Assembly (NCBI GenBank): GCA_025964675.1
Contig: JAOPYI010000230.1
Span: 1 to 38,608, forward strand
Length of the DNA: 38,608 bases
From: Sphaerisporangium sp.
GTDB lineage: Bacteria > Actinomycetota > Actinomycetes > Streptosporangiales > Streptosporangiaceae
Direction of reading: 5' to 3'
A model generated the notes under the pieces. That model ran no database searches. It saw only the letters and a list, made by a program, of their open reading frames with translations, and was not told the origin of the DNA. The translations under genes and the position numbers were made by a program. Within the stretch, counting starts at the first letter, position 1. Each line of letters opens with the position of its first letter. Shown in pieces: positions 1 to 8,546 of the stretch.

Positions 1-1409
1 CGCTGGCCGTGCCCGTCGTCGGCGACGGCCGCCACCCGGGCGCCGTCCCGCGCGACGCGGAACGCCGTGACGTCGGTGGACGCGAGGCCGGGCGCGTTCA
101 CAGGGACCTGCCGCGACGGGTCGTGCGCCTTGAGCACCTGGGACTTGCGAGGGCCCTGCCGGGCGACCGACCAGACGTCCCCGTAGCGGTCCCAGGAGGG
201 CGGGGTGAGCTTGGCCCCCTCGATCCAGCGCTGCCACGGGCCGCCGGGTCCGACGCTGACCCAGATGCCGCCGTCCTTCTCCAGCGCGGCGACCTTGGAG
301 GGCTGGTCGTAGGTCGCGGCGAGGTTCGTGAACGGCCGTGCCTGCGCGGGTCCGGCGGAGGGGACCGCGGGGTTGCCGTTGTCCTTGTCGATCATGTGAA
401 GCTTGCCCTGCTGCAGGAAGTACGCGCGGGGCTGGCTGGAGAGCACGTCGGGATCGAACCGCTCGTAGTCGCGCGGATCGATGAGGAACGGCCCGCCGGG
501 GAACTGCTCGCCGTTGACCCTGACCTCGATGCGCCGCGCCTCGGTCAGCGGCTTCAAAGTCCACGAGAGCTGGGCCGAAAGCGCCTCCCTGTTGCCCAGG
601 ACCAAGGCCGAGTCGACGATGCCGTAGGTGAAGTCGACGACGACCATGTCACCCTCCACGAACACCTTGTTGACGTCCACGTTGCGCCCGAAGGCGGAGT
701 CGACGGCGCCCCTGAGCGGCGTGGTGGGCCCGACGAGCAGCCGATGGACCAGGGACTTGGCCAGCCCCTCGCTGGGGTTGATCGGCACCCGCACCTGGTC
801 GGCCACCAGGCCCGCCGACTGGTAGGCCGCGAAGTAGAGGTCGAAGGATCGGTAGGCACGCTTGAAGTCGTCGTTGGAGAGCAGCAGCCCGGTGGGGGCC
901 GTCGAGATGCGCCACTCGCTGCCCACCTTGACCAGCGTGAAGCCCTTGTTCAGCTCGCTGCCCGAGGTGGTGTCGTTCGGAACGTAGTGGCCGTCGCCGT
1001 CGAGGGTGCCGAGGACGCTGCCCTTGAGCGTCACGTGGGCCTGCTGGAGGTCGTCCCTGGGCGGATCGCTGCTGGGCTTGGCCTCGTCGTATATCGTCAC
1101 CTCGTCGAACGGGCTCCAGGTGCGCTGGGCGTCGCCCGTGAGGTACTGGCGGGCCACGCTCCGCAGAGGGTCGTCGAAGCTCGCCGCCGCGGCGAGGAAG
1201 CCCATGACGATGTCCCGGGGCGCGGCCTTGGGCTTCGGCGAGGCCGCGAGTATGCGGACGTACGGCTGGCTGAGCGGGTCGCCCTCGTTGCCGCCGCTGG
1301 CCGGGAAGATGTTGCCTCCGGTCGGCACGGTGGAGCACGCGGCGGAGGTGACGACGACGGCCAGGACGACCACGCCGAGCGCCCGGAGCGCGGCCCGGCT
1401 AGTCGGCAT
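1..1409 (-). CDS. lpqB: LpqB lipoprotein, C-terminus cut by window edge
   Basis: This is the accessory lipoprotein of the MtrAB two-component system, held on the outer face of the membrane. The ATG at 1409 gives a start MPTSRAALRALGVVV, followed by a hydrophobic stretch and a lipobox ending at Cys25 (TSAAC), then STVPTGG. The reading frame stays open for 469 codons to the window edge, so roughly the last fifth of the protein is missing. A central region (about residues 190-290) with PSEGLAKSLVHRLLVGPT resembles the GerMN-type domain of the LpqB family; the C-terminal part would be the beta-propeller. Its ATG lies inside the end of mtrB (11-base overlap), implying translational coupling and co-transcription as mtrA-mtrB-lpqB. 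Family knowledge: LpqB binds the MtrB extracellular part and tunes MtrA phosphorylation. Identification is firm from order and sequence. Confidence 0.93.
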   Translation of the reverse strand, partial: MPTSRAALRALGVVVLAVVVTSAACSTVPTGGNIFPASGGNEGDPLSQPYVRILAASPKPKAAPRDIVMGFLAAAASFDDPLRSVARQYLTGDAQRTWSPFDEVTIYDEAKPSSDPPRDDLQQAHVTLKGSVLGTLDGDGHYVPNDTTSGSELNKGFTLVKVGSEWRISTAPTGLLLSNDDFKRAYRSFDLYFAAYQSAGLVADQVRVPINPSEGLAKSLVHRLLVGPTTPLRGAVDSAFGRNVDVNKVFVEGDMVVVDFTYGIVDSALVLGNREALSAQLSWTLKPLTEARRIEVRVNGEQFPGGPFLIDPRDYERFDPDVLSSQPRAYFLQQGKLHMIDKDNGNPAVPSAGPAQARPFTNLAATYDQPSKVAALEKDGGIWVSVGPGGPWQRWIEGAKLTPPSWDRYGDVWSVARQGPRKSQVLKAHDPSRQVPVNAPGLASTDVTAFRVARDGARVAAVADDGHGQ

Positions 1410-3153
1410 CGAAGCCTCCCTCGATCGCCGGAGACAGGACAGGCGTGGTCTGCCCTCTCCAGGTGCGCCGCATCTCGACCTCCGGGGGCACCAGCGGCAG
1501 CGGTGACCCACGCAGCTCCACCCCGGACTGGCGCGGCAGCGAGAGCCGGAACTGCGACCCCTCGCCCATCATGCCCCAGGCCTGGAGCCAGCCCCCGTGG
1601 AGCATGGCGTCCTCACGCGAGATCGCGAGGCCGAGGCCCGTGCCGCCGATGGTGCGGGCCCGTGACGGGTCGGCTCTCCAGAACCGGTCGAAGACCATGT
1701 TCTCCTCGCCCGGTTTGAGCCCGACCCCGTGGTCGCGTACCGCCACGGCCACCGCGTCGCGGTCGGCGCCCAGCGTGACCACGATGTCGCGGCCCTCGCC
1801 GTGCTCGATGGCGTTGAACAGCAGGTTGCGCAGGATGCGCTCGACCCTGCGGCTCTCCACCTCGGCCATGCACGGCTCGTTGGGGAGGCGCAGGTCGAGC
1901 CGGGTGGCCTTGCGCTCCGCGAGCGGCTGCGAGTCGCCGACCGCCCTCAGCACGACGTCGCGCATGTCGACCGAGTCGATGTCGAGCGTGGCGGCGCCCG
2001 CGTCGTACCGGCTGATCTCCAGCAGGTCGGCGAGCATGGACTCGAAGCGCTCGAGCTGGGTCTGCATGAGCTCGGCGGAGCGCGCGGCGGAGGGTTCGAA
2101 GTCCTCGCGGCTCTCGTACAGCAGGTCGGCGGCCATCCGCACGGTTGTCAGCGGGGTACGCAGCTCGTGGGAGACGTCGGAGACGAACTGCCGCTGGACG
2201 TGCGACAGCTCCTCCAACTGGTGGATCTTCAGCGCCAGGTTGGAGGCCATCTCGTTGAACGAGGTGGCGAGGCGGGCGAGGTCGTCCTCACCGCGCACGC
2301 GCAGTCGTTCCTCCAGCTTGCCCGCGGCCAGGCGTTCGGCGGCCTGGCGCGTGAGCCTGACCGGGGTGACGACCTGGCGGGTGACCAGGAACGCCACGGC
2401 GGCGAGCAGGAGCACCAGCGCCACGCCGACCACGACCAGCCACTGCTGCACCAGGGACAGCGTGCTCACGTCGTCTGCGAGCGGGAAGAAGTGGTAGACC
2501 TCGTAGTCGCCGTAGACGTTGGGCACCAGGGCGCCGATGGCCAGAGCGGGCACCGGCTTCGACTGCCCTTGGTAGTACAGCGAGGTGTACTGCGCCTGGG
2601 GCGGGCCCTTGGCCTGGCGCACCTTGTCGCGCAGCTTCTGCGTCACGCTCTTCTGGTCGACGTTGCCGGTGCTGCGATCCTCCCCGACCTGGTCGGCTCT
2701 GAGGATCACGACGCTGTAGCGCGAGTCGGCCCGCTGGGCGAGCGCCCACGCCGCCTGGTCCACCGCGGCGTTCAAGATGATCTCGGAAGTGTCGTCCTGC
2801 GCCGCCGCGCTCTGCTTGGCCACGGCCACGGGGGCCTGGTTGAGGTAGCTCGCCACCGTCGTGACGTTGGCCTGCGCCTCGGCCGTCGCGGAGTTGACCC
2901 GGCCCCGCAGCACCGCCGTGTCGATCATCTGCATCAGGAAGAACCCCAGCACCGCGACGACGGTCATGGAGATCACCAGGGTGCTCGTGACGACCCTGAG
3001 CTGGAGCGAGCGCCGCCAGATCCGGCGTACCCGCCCCGCGGCGCGCCGGGCCCGCCTGCGGACTCCCCGCACGATCTGGCGCGGGGTGCGGCGGGTGGTC
3101 TTCTTCGGCTTCGGCTTTCCCGAGGGGCGGGAAGAGGAGGTCGGGGGGGCCAT
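1399..3153 (-). CDS. mtrB: MtrB sensor histidine kinase
   Basis: Membrane sensor kinase that phosphorylates MtrA, in a pathway controlling cell wall turnover, division and, in filamentous species, development. The 584 residues show a basic N-terminus, membrane helix 1 at about 54-77, an extracytoplasmic domain of about 155 residues, membrane helix 2 at about 237-257, a HAMP linker to about 310, and a kinase core. The phospho-acceptor is His329 in FVSDVSHELRTP. The N box (LLFNAIEHG), G1 (DHGVGL) and G2 (GGTGLGLAIS) are all present, so it should be an active kinase. It starts 40 bases after mtrA and overlaps lpqB by 11 bases. The ATG at 3153 has only a weak GGGA upstream, so the exact start is less certain than the identity. 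Confidence 0.95.
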   Translation of the reverse strand: MAPPTSSSRPSGKPKPKKTTRRTPRQIVRGVRRRARRAAGRVRRIWRRSLQLRVVTSTLVISMTVVAVLGFFLMQMIDTAVLRGRVNSATAEAQANVTTVASYLNQAPVAVAKQSAAAQDDTSEIILNAAVDQAAWALAQRADSRYSVVILRADQVGEDRSTGNVDQKSVTQKLRDKVRQAKGPPQAQYTSLYYQGQSKPVPALAIGALVPNVYGDYEVYHFFPLADDVSTLSLVQQWLVVVGVALVLLLAAVAFLVTRQVVTPVRLTRQAAERLAAGKLEERLRVRGEDDLARLATSFNEMASNLALKIHQLEELSHVQRQFVSDVSHELRTPLTTVRMAADLLYESREDFEPSAARSAELMQTQLERFESMLADLLEISRYDAGAATLDIDSVDMRDVVLRAVGDSQPLAERKATRLDLRLPNEPCMAEVESRRVERILRNLLFNAIEHGEGRDIVVTLGADRDAVAVAVRDHGVGLKPGEENMVFDRFWRADPSRARTIGGTGLGLAISREDAMLHGGWLQAWGMMGEGSQFRLSLPRQSGVELRGSPLPLVPPEVEMRRTWRGQTTPVLSPAIEGGFDAD

Positions 3154-3193
3154 GAGGATGTCCCGGGGTCACAGCGGGGCGCGGCGGGGCCGC

Positions 3194-3871
3194 CTACGCC
3201 GGGCCGGCCTTGTAACCGACGCCGCGGACGGTCACCACGATCTCGGGGTGCTCCGGATCCTTCTCGATCTTGGCGCGGAGCCGCTGCACGTGGACGTTGA
3301 CCAGCCGGGTGTCGGCCGCGTGCCGGTAACCCCACACCTGCTCCAGCAGCACCTCGCGGGTGAACACCTGGCGGGGCTTGCGGGCGAGCGCCACCAGCAG
3401 GTCGAACTCCAGCGGGGTGAGGTTGACGGTCTCGTCCTCCCGCTTGACCGAGTGGCCGGCGACGTCGATGGTGATGTCGCCGATCTGCAGGACCTCGGGG
3501 GTCGGCTCGTCCGTACGGCGCAGCCGCGCGCGCACCCGTGCCACGAGCTCCTTCGGCTTGAACGGCTTGACGATGTAGTCGTCGGCCCCGGACTCCAGGC
3601 CGAGGACCACGTCGATGGTGTCGCTCTTGGCCGTCAGCATGACGATCGGCACGCCTGACTCGGCGCGGATGCGGCGGCAGACGTCGATGCCGTCGGCGCC
3701 GGGCAGCATCAGGTCGAGAAGGACCAGGTCCGGCCGGGTGTCACGGAAAGCGTCGAGCGCCTTGTCTCCGTCGGACACGAACGACGGCTCGAACCCTTCG
3801 CCCCGAAGGACAATGCCAAGCATCTCGGCGAGAGCGGCGTCGTCGTCGACGACCAGCACGCGTCCTTTCAT
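3194..3871 (-). CDS. mtrA: MtrA response regulator
   Basis: OmpR/PhoB-type DNA-binding response regulator and partner of MtrB. The 225-residue length is typical. The receiver domain carries the acidic cluster Asp9-Asp11, phospho-acceptor Asp53 (LLDLMLPG), Thr80 and Lys102 (YIVKPF). The C-terminal winged helix spans about 130-225 with LTPLEFDLLVALARKP and VHVQRLRAKIE. The ATG at 3871 has GAGGGG a few bases upstream. It is the first gene of the mtrA-mtrB-lpqB group and diverges from the proline-rich membrane protein gene at 4176. In known systems MtrA binds origin and cell-wall promoters and is often essential. Confidence 0.97.
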   Translation of the reverse strand: MKGRVLVVDDDAALAEMLGIVLRGEGFEPSFVSDGDKALDAFRDTRPDLVLLDLMLPGADGIDVCRRIRAESGVPIVMLTAKSDTIDVVLGLESGADDYIVKPFKPKELVARVRARLRRTDEPTPEVLQIGDITIDVAGHSVKREDETVNLTPLEFDLLVALARKPRQVFTREVLLEQVWGYRHAADTRLVNVHVQRLRAKIEKDPEHPEIVVTVRGVGYKAGPA

Positions 3872-4175
3872 GGCCCCTCATTCGTTCTGCACAGTTTGGG
3901 AGGTTGAGGCGAAAGCCGTACGACCGACCGAAGGCTACCTGCGAGTCAACCCCGGGTGATAAACGACTGAACAATAGCCTCACCGAAAGCCGGATTTTAG
4001 GCGTACCTTACGGAACCCGCCAATGATCTGGGTCATCGAGCATGTGGCGTGGCGTGGCGCGGATCCGTACGGTCCCGCTCCAAGTCTGCGCCAAGGGGGC
4101 CATATTGGGCCATCCCACGGCTTGATCGCTTCACTGGCCACCACGGATTGCGGTGCGACATGCCAGGATTGGGAT
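3872..4175. other. Divergent intergenic region mtrA / 4176 gene
   Basis: This 304-base non-coding stretch must hold the promoters for mtrA (leftward) and for the membrane-protein operon (rightward). On the minus strand a TTGACT (3949 down to 3944) could serve as a -35 element, but I see no convincing -10 at the right distance. A short imperfect dyad, TTAGG-CGTA-CCTTA, lies at 3997-4010. It is too short and wrongly spaced for a DtxR/IdeR iron box. No small reading frame here looks real and no riboswitch was recognised. Confidence 0.5.
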
Positions 4176-5600
4176 ATGTCAGACGGTCACGGCTCCGCGT
4201 CCAGCACGCCCCCCGGTTGGGCGGAGAACCAGCCTCCGCCGTACGGCGGCCAGGGCCAGACGCCGTGGATCGCCCCCGGCGAGTCCGGTCAAGCCCCCCC
4301 AAGCCAGGTCATCCCAGGTCAGATCCCCCAAGATCAGGTCTCCGCTCCGTACGGCACGGGAGCGCCCGGCCACGGTCCCAACGGGCAGCCTCCTCAGGAC
4401 GCGCCGCCCTATGGCCAGGCCCCCTACTCACCCGATGGACAGGCGCCGTACGGCCCGGCACCCCAGGGTCAGCCGCCGTACGGGCAGGGGCCGTACGGGG
4501 CCTACGGTCAGGGCCCCGGGTACGGCCAGCCGTACGGCTATCGCCCGCCGCCGCAGGCGCTGCGCCCGGGCATCATCCCGCTGCGCCCGCTCGGCCTCGG
4601 CGACATCCTCGACGGCACCATCAAGCTGATCCGCTCCAACCCCAAGGCCACGCTCGGCCTGTCGGCCGTCGCGGCCGCGATCGGCACGCTGCCCCTGGCG
4701 ATCGGCCAGGCGGTCTACTACAGCTCCATCGGCGACCTGCTGTCCAATCCCACGGCGATCGAGTCGGGCGGCGGCCTGCCCATGGGCGGCCTCGTCGCGC
4801 AGACCGGCGGGGCGCTCCTGTCGGTTGTCATACAGTTCTTCCTGGTCACGATCCTGACCGGCATGCTGACGCGGGTTCTCGGCCGGTCGGTCTTCGGCGG
4901 CCGGATCACCGTGGGCGAGGCCTGGCGGCTCACCAGGTCGCGGCTGCCCGCGCTGTTCGGCCTCGCCCTGCTCACCGGCCTGATCGCGCTGGTGCCCTTC
5001 GCCGTCGCCGTCGCGATCATCGTGGCCCTCGTCGCCGCCGGCGTGAACATCGGACCCATCGTGGCCGTCGGACTGGTGCTCGGGCTCGCCTATGTCGTGT
5101 ACGCCCTGTTCATCACGACGCGTTTCGCCCTCGCGGCACCCGCGATCGTGCTGGAGCGGCGCGGTATCGTCGAAGCGATACGCAGGTCATGGACGCTGGT
5201 CAGCGGCGACTTCTGGCGAGTGCTGGGCATCCTTCTGCTGACCCAGTTCCTGGCGGCCATGCTCGGCGGCATCCTCTCGGTGCCGGTCAACATCGTCAGC
5301 CTGGTCGTGTCCTTCGGCGGCCAGGGCAGCCTGGCCTCCACGGTGATCACCACGGTCCTGTTCGCGATCGGAGGCATCCTCAGCTCGATGATCACCTATC
5401 CGATCCAGGCCGGGGTCAACGGGCTCCTCTACACCGACCGGCGGATGCGCGCCGAGGCGTTCGACCTCGTGCTGCAGACCGCCGCGATCGAGCAACAGCG
5501 CCAGGGCTGGGTGTCGGACACCGCCGACGACCTGTGGCACCCCTCCCACGCCGCCGGCTCGACCGGCCCCCACGCCCCCGGCACCCCCGGAGCGCCGTGA
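4176..5600 (+). CDS. Proline/glycine-rich polytopic membrane protein (GPDP membrane-domain-like)
   Basis: A 474-residue protein in two parts. Residues 1 to about 130 are disordered and rich in Pro, Gly, Gln and Tyr, with many PYG units. The rest begins around GDILDGTIKLIRSNP and holds about six hydrophobic helices. The GDILD..IKLIR..P signature at the start of the membrane part fits the family annotated as glycerophosphoryl diester phosphodiesterase membrane domain; no phosphodiesterase catalytic domain is present, so an enzymatic role is not supported. The ATG at 4176 was chosen over upstream in-frame starts because MSDGHGSASSTPPGW begins the low-complexity tail and upstream codons look non-coding. 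Its stop overlaps the next gene in GTGA. As first gene of the DUF4129-DUF4350-MoxR-DUF58 chain, it is probably a membrane component of that system. Confidence 0.8.
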   Translation: MSDGHGSASSTPPGWAENQPPPYGGQGQTPWIAPGESGQAPPSQVIPGQIPQDQVSAPYGTGAPGHGPNGQPPQDAPPYGQAPYSPDGQAPYGPAPQGQPPYGQGPYGAYGQGPGYGQPYGYRPPPQALRPGIIPLRPLGLGDILDGTIKLIRSNPKATLGLSAVAAAIGTLPLAIGQAVYYSSIGDLLSNPTAIESGGGLPMGGLVAQTGGALLSVVIQFFLVTILTGMLTRVLGRSVFGGRITVGEAWRLTRSRLPALFGLALLTGLIALVPFAVAVAIIVALVAAGVNIGPIVAVGLVLGLAYVVYALFITTRFALAAPAIVLERRGIVEAIRRSWTLVSGDFWRVLGILLLTQFLAAMLGGILSVPVNIVSLVVSFGGQGSLASTVITTVLFAIGGILSSMITYPIQAGVNGLLYTDRRMRAEAFDLVLQTAAIEQQRQGWVSDTADDLWHPSHAAGSTGPHAPGTPGAP

Positions 5601-6238
5601 TCAGCGTCGGCGCCGTGGTCCTCGACGACATCGGGCGCGACGAGGCCCGTCGCAAGGCCGTCGAAGAGCTGGTCAAGCCCGAATACCAGCAGGAGTCGCT
5701 GGTGGGCCGGCTTTTCAGGACCGTTCAGGACTTCCTCGACAGCCTGGTCGACAGGGCGCCCGGCGGCGTGCCCGGGGGCGTCTTCGCGCTGGTCGTCCTG
5801 CTGCTCGTCGTCGCCGCCCTGGTCGCCCTCATCGCCTGGCAGGCGAGGAAGGCGACGCGGAGCCGCCGGGCCGCCGCCGACGGCCTCTTCGGGCCCAGGG
5901 AGCGTACGGCGGCGGAGCACCGGGCCGAGGCCGAGCGCCTCGCCGGTGAGTCCCGCTGGGCGGAGGCCATCCGGGAACGGCTCCGAGCCATCGCACGCGA
6001 CCTCGAGTACCGCGCGATCGTGGCGCCGCAGCCCGGACGTACGGCCGACGAGCTGGCCGAAGCCACCGGGCGGGAGCTTCCCCGGTTCGCGGCGGAGCTC
6101 GCCGCGGCGGCGCGGCTGTTCGACGACGTGACCTACGGCGAGGCGCCGGGGACGGCCGAGGGCTACCAGTCCATGGCGCAGCTCGACGAGGGCCTCCGCA
6201 CCACCCGCCCGGCCGTGTCCACGGTGGCGTCCCCGTGA
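5597..6238 (+). CDS. DUF4129 domain membrane protein
   Basis: A 213-residue protein starting at a GTG that overlaps the previous stop (GTGA). An N-terminal amphipathic stretch (about 1-55) precedes one membrane helix at about 61-81. The cytoplasmic domain follows, with RERLRAIARDLEYR and PGRTADELAEATGR, which is the DUF4129 signature. The biochemical function is unknown. DUF4129 proteins are consistently found with MoxR ATPases and DUF58 proteins, and some larger homologues are fused to transglutaminase domains; this one has no such fusion. The GTGA coupling at both ends implies equal stoichiometry with its neighbours and a shared membrane complex, which is inference. Confidence 0.85.
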   Translation: MISVGAVVLDDIGRDEARRKAVEELVKPEYQQESLVGRLFRTVQDFLDSLVDRAPGGVPGGVFALVVLLLVVAALVALIAWQARKATRSRRAAADGLFGPRERTAAEHRAEAERLAGESRWAEAIRERLRAIARDLEYRAIVAPQPGRTADELAEATGRELPRFAAELAAAARLFDDVTYGEAPGTAEGYQSMAQLDEGLRTTRPAVSTVASP

Positions 6239-7401
6239 CCGTCACGGCACCGGGGCGAGCCCCATCGACCTCCACGTCCCCGGGGGCGCGGAGCATCTGG
6301 CGCGGCAGCCGGGGCATGGTGATCTTCGGCCTGCTCGTGATCGTCCTCGCCGCGCTCGCCGCGTTGATCACCGGCACCTCGACCGACGGCCGGCGGCTGG
6401 ACCCCGCCGACTCGACGCTCACCGGGAGCAAGGCGCTCGCCCAGATCCTGCGCCAGCGGGGCGTGCGGATCGAGCGGGTCTCCACGATCGACGACGTCGT
6501 ACGGCTGGACGGCCCCGGCACGCAGCTTCTGGTGTCCGGCTCCTCGTTCCTCAGCCTCGACGAGATCACATCGCTCTCGCGCGCCCAGGCGGACCTGCTG
6601 GTCGTCGGCCCGGTCCGGGGCCTGTCCACGCTCGCCCCCGGGATCACCGCCACCAGCGAGGCGGCGGTCCGTTCGCGTGAGCCCCGATGCGACCTCCCCG
6701 CCGCCGTCCACGCGGGAAACGCCTACCTCGGCGGTGCCGCCTTCACCGTGCCCGCCAGGTCCACCGGCTGCTACCCGGGCGCCGACGGGCCGAGCCTGGT
6801 GCGCTCATCCGGCTCCCGCACGGTGACCGTGGTGGGCGACGGCGGGTTCATGACGAACCAGCGGCTCGCCGAGGACGGCAACGCCGCTCTGGCGGTCAAC
6901 CTCGCGGGCGCCAGACCGGTCCTCATCTGGCTGGTCCCACCGGACGCGTCACAGGTGATCCCCGGGTCCGGGCAGGCCACCCTCGGCGAGCTGATCCCGG
7001 TGGGAGTGCCCTGGGCGGTGCTCCAGCTCGTCATCGCGTTGCTTGTGGTGGCGTTCTGGCGGGGGCGCCGCCTCGGTCCGGTGGTGGTCGAGCGGCTGCC
7101 CGTGGTCGTACGCGCGGCCGAGACCGCCGAGGGCCGCGGCCGCCTCTATCGCGCCCGCCGGGCCCGCGACCGCGCGTCCGCCACGCTGCGGGCGGCCTGC
7201 GTCTCGCGGCTCACCCCGAGGCTTGGGCTGTCCGGCGACGCGACTCCCGACCAGATCATCGCCGCGACCGCTCTCCGGAGCGGGCAGGATGCGGTTTGGG
7301 TGCGTTCAGTTCTGTACGGCCTGATACCGGCCGACGACGCCGGGCTCGTTGCCCTGGCGGGCCACCTCGACACCTTGGAAAGGCAGGTACGAGAGCCGTG
7401 A
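6235..7401 (+). CDS. DUF4350 domain membrane protein
   Basis: A 388-residue protein starting at a GTG inside GTGA shared with the upstream stop. A membrane helix at about 28-46 is followed by an extracytoplasmic domain of about 210 residues (DPADSTLTGSKALAQILRQRG is the DUF4350 opening), with repeated hydrophobic strand segments such as TQLLVSG and DLLVVGP. A second membrane helix lies at about 258-275, followed by a basic cytoplasmic tail. The fold is related to the GATase-like/ABC-auxiliary group, but no catalytic residues are evident. Its position between DUF4129 and MoxR genes is the conserved arrangement in actinobacteria. The tail could be the contact point for MoxR, which is inference. 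Confidence 0.85.
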   Translation: MTVTAPGRAPSTSTSPGARSIWRGSRGMVIFGLLVIVLAALAALITGTSTDGRRLDPADSTLTGSKALAQILRQRGVRIERVSTIDDVVRLDGPGTQLLVSGSSFLSLDEITSLSRAQADLLVVGPVRGLSTLAPGITATSEAAVRSREPRCDLPAAVHAGNAYLGGAAFTVPARSTGCYPGADGPSLVRSSGSRTVTVVGDGGFMTNQRLAEDGNAALAVNLAGARPVLIWLVPPDASQVIPGSGQATLGELIPVGVPWAVLQLVIALLVVAFWRGRRLGPVVVERLPVVVRAAETAEGRGRLYRARRARDRASATLRAACVSRLTPRLGLSGDATPDQIIAATALRSGQDAVWVRSVLYGLIPADDAGLVALAGHLDTLERQVREP

Positions 7402-8546
7402 CCACACCTCCGCCCGGAGGCCCTTTGAGCGGATCGCCCGGTCACCCCTGGCCCCAGCCGGCACCCGGCACGCCATCCGCCGGGCCATCCTCACCGACCT
7501 CGTCCGAAGGCCCCGAGGACGCGCCCTACCGTTCACCGGCTCCCGCCGGGGGGCCGTCCGGCTCCTTCCCCGGTGGCGAGGCTTCCCCCGCCGTAGGGGG
7601 CGGTGACCTGGCCAGGGACGCGCTCGGAGCGCTGCGTACCGAGGTCGGCAAGGCCGTCGTCGGGCAGGACGCCGTGGTGACGGGGCTCGTCATCGCGCTG
7701 CTGTGCAAGGGGCACGTGCTGCTCGAAGGCGTCCCCGGCGTGGCCAAGACCCTGCTGGTGCGAACGCTGTCGGCCACGCTTTCCCTCGACTTCAAGCGGG
7801 TGCAGTTCACGCCCGACCTGATGCCGGGAGACGTCACCGGCTCGCTGGTGTACGACGCCAAGACGGCCGAGTTCGCCTTCCGCGAGGGACCGATCTTCAC
7901 GAACCTGCTGCTCGCCGACGAGATCAACCGCACGCCCCCGAAGACCCAGGCCGCGCTGCTCGAGGCCATGGAGGAGCGCCAGGTCAGCGTGGACGGCTCG
8001 CCGATGAAGCTGCCCGATCCTTTCGTGGTGGTCGCCACGCAGAACCCCATCGAGTACGAAGGCACCTACCAGCTGCCGGAGGCGCAGCTCGACCGGTTCC
8101 TGCTCAAGCTCACCGTGCCGGTGCCGCCGCGCGACCAGGAGATCGCGGTGCTCGAACGCCACGCTCTCGGCTTCGACCCGAGGGACCTGTCGCACATCAA
8201 GCAGGTAGCGTCGGCCTCCGACCTCGCCGCCGGGCGTGCCGAGGTCGCGAAGCTCCATGTGGCCCCCGAGGTGCTCGGGTACATCGTGGACCTGGCCCGG
8301 GCGACGCGCCTGTCGCCGTCGCTTCAGCTCGGCGTCTCCCCGCGTGGCGCGACCGCCCTGCTGGCGGCCGCCCGTGCCTGGGCCTGGCTGTCCGGCCGCT
8401 CGTACGTCACGCCCGACGACGTGAAGGCCCTGGCCAAGCCGGCCCTGCGGCACCGCATCCAGCTCCGTCCCGAAGCCGAGCTGGAAGGTGCGACGCCGGA
8501 CGGCCTGCTCGACGGCGTCCTCGCCTCGGTCCCGGTCCCCCGCTGA
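7398..8546 (+). CDS. MoxR-family AAA+ ATPase
   Basis: Cytoplasmic AAA+ ATPase of the MoxR class, thought to act as a chaperone that matures or activates vWA-domain partners. The 382 residues begin with about 65 disordered Pro/Gly/Ser residues, an unusually long leader. The AAA_3 core follows, with Walker A GVPGVAKT at 111-118, Walker B LLADE at 171-175 (Asp174, Glu175), sensor 1 in VVATQNPIEYEGTY, and the arginine-finger/lid region (SPRGATALLAAARAWA). The GTG start overlaps the DUF4350 stop, and its own stop TGA overlaps the DUF58 ATG by one base. The neighbouring DUF58 protein is the likely client. The moxR symbol is not assigned because several MoxR paralogues usually coexist in such genomes. 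Confidence 0.95.
   Translation: MTTPPPGGPLSGSPGHPWPQPAPGTPSAGPSSPTSSEGPEDAPYRSPAPAGGPSGSFPGGEASPAVGGGDLARDALGALRTEVGKAVVGQDAVVTGLVIALLCKGHVLLEGVPGVAKTLLVRTLSATLSLDFKRVQFTPDLMPGDVTGSLVYDAKTAEFAFREGPIFTNLLLADEINRTPPKTQAALLEAMEERQVSVDGSPMKLPDPFVVVATQNPIEYEGTYQLPEAQLDRFLLKLTVPVPPRDQEIAVLERHALGFDPRDLSHIKQVASASDLAAGRAEVAKLHVAPEVLGYIVDLARATRLSPSLQLGVSPRGATALLAAARAWAWLSGRSYVTPDDVKALAKPALRHRIQLRPEAELEGATPDGLLDGVLASVPVPR

Noticed and set aside
9-1718. Long plus-strand open frame across lpqB and the end of mtrB
   Set aside because: It is the antisense shadow of lpqB/mtrB in GC-rich DNA; composition is dominated by Arg, Gly, Val and Ala with no domain, while the minus strand encodes clear LpqB and MtrB.
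1729-3300. Long plus-strand frame opposite mtrB
   Set aside because: Shadow of mtrB; His/Asp/Arg-rich translation without family similarity.
3997-4010. DtxR/IdeR iron box upstream of mtrA
   Set aside because: TTAGG-CGTA-CCTTA has arms like an iron box, but the spacer is 4 instead of 9 bases and the inner half-sites are missing.
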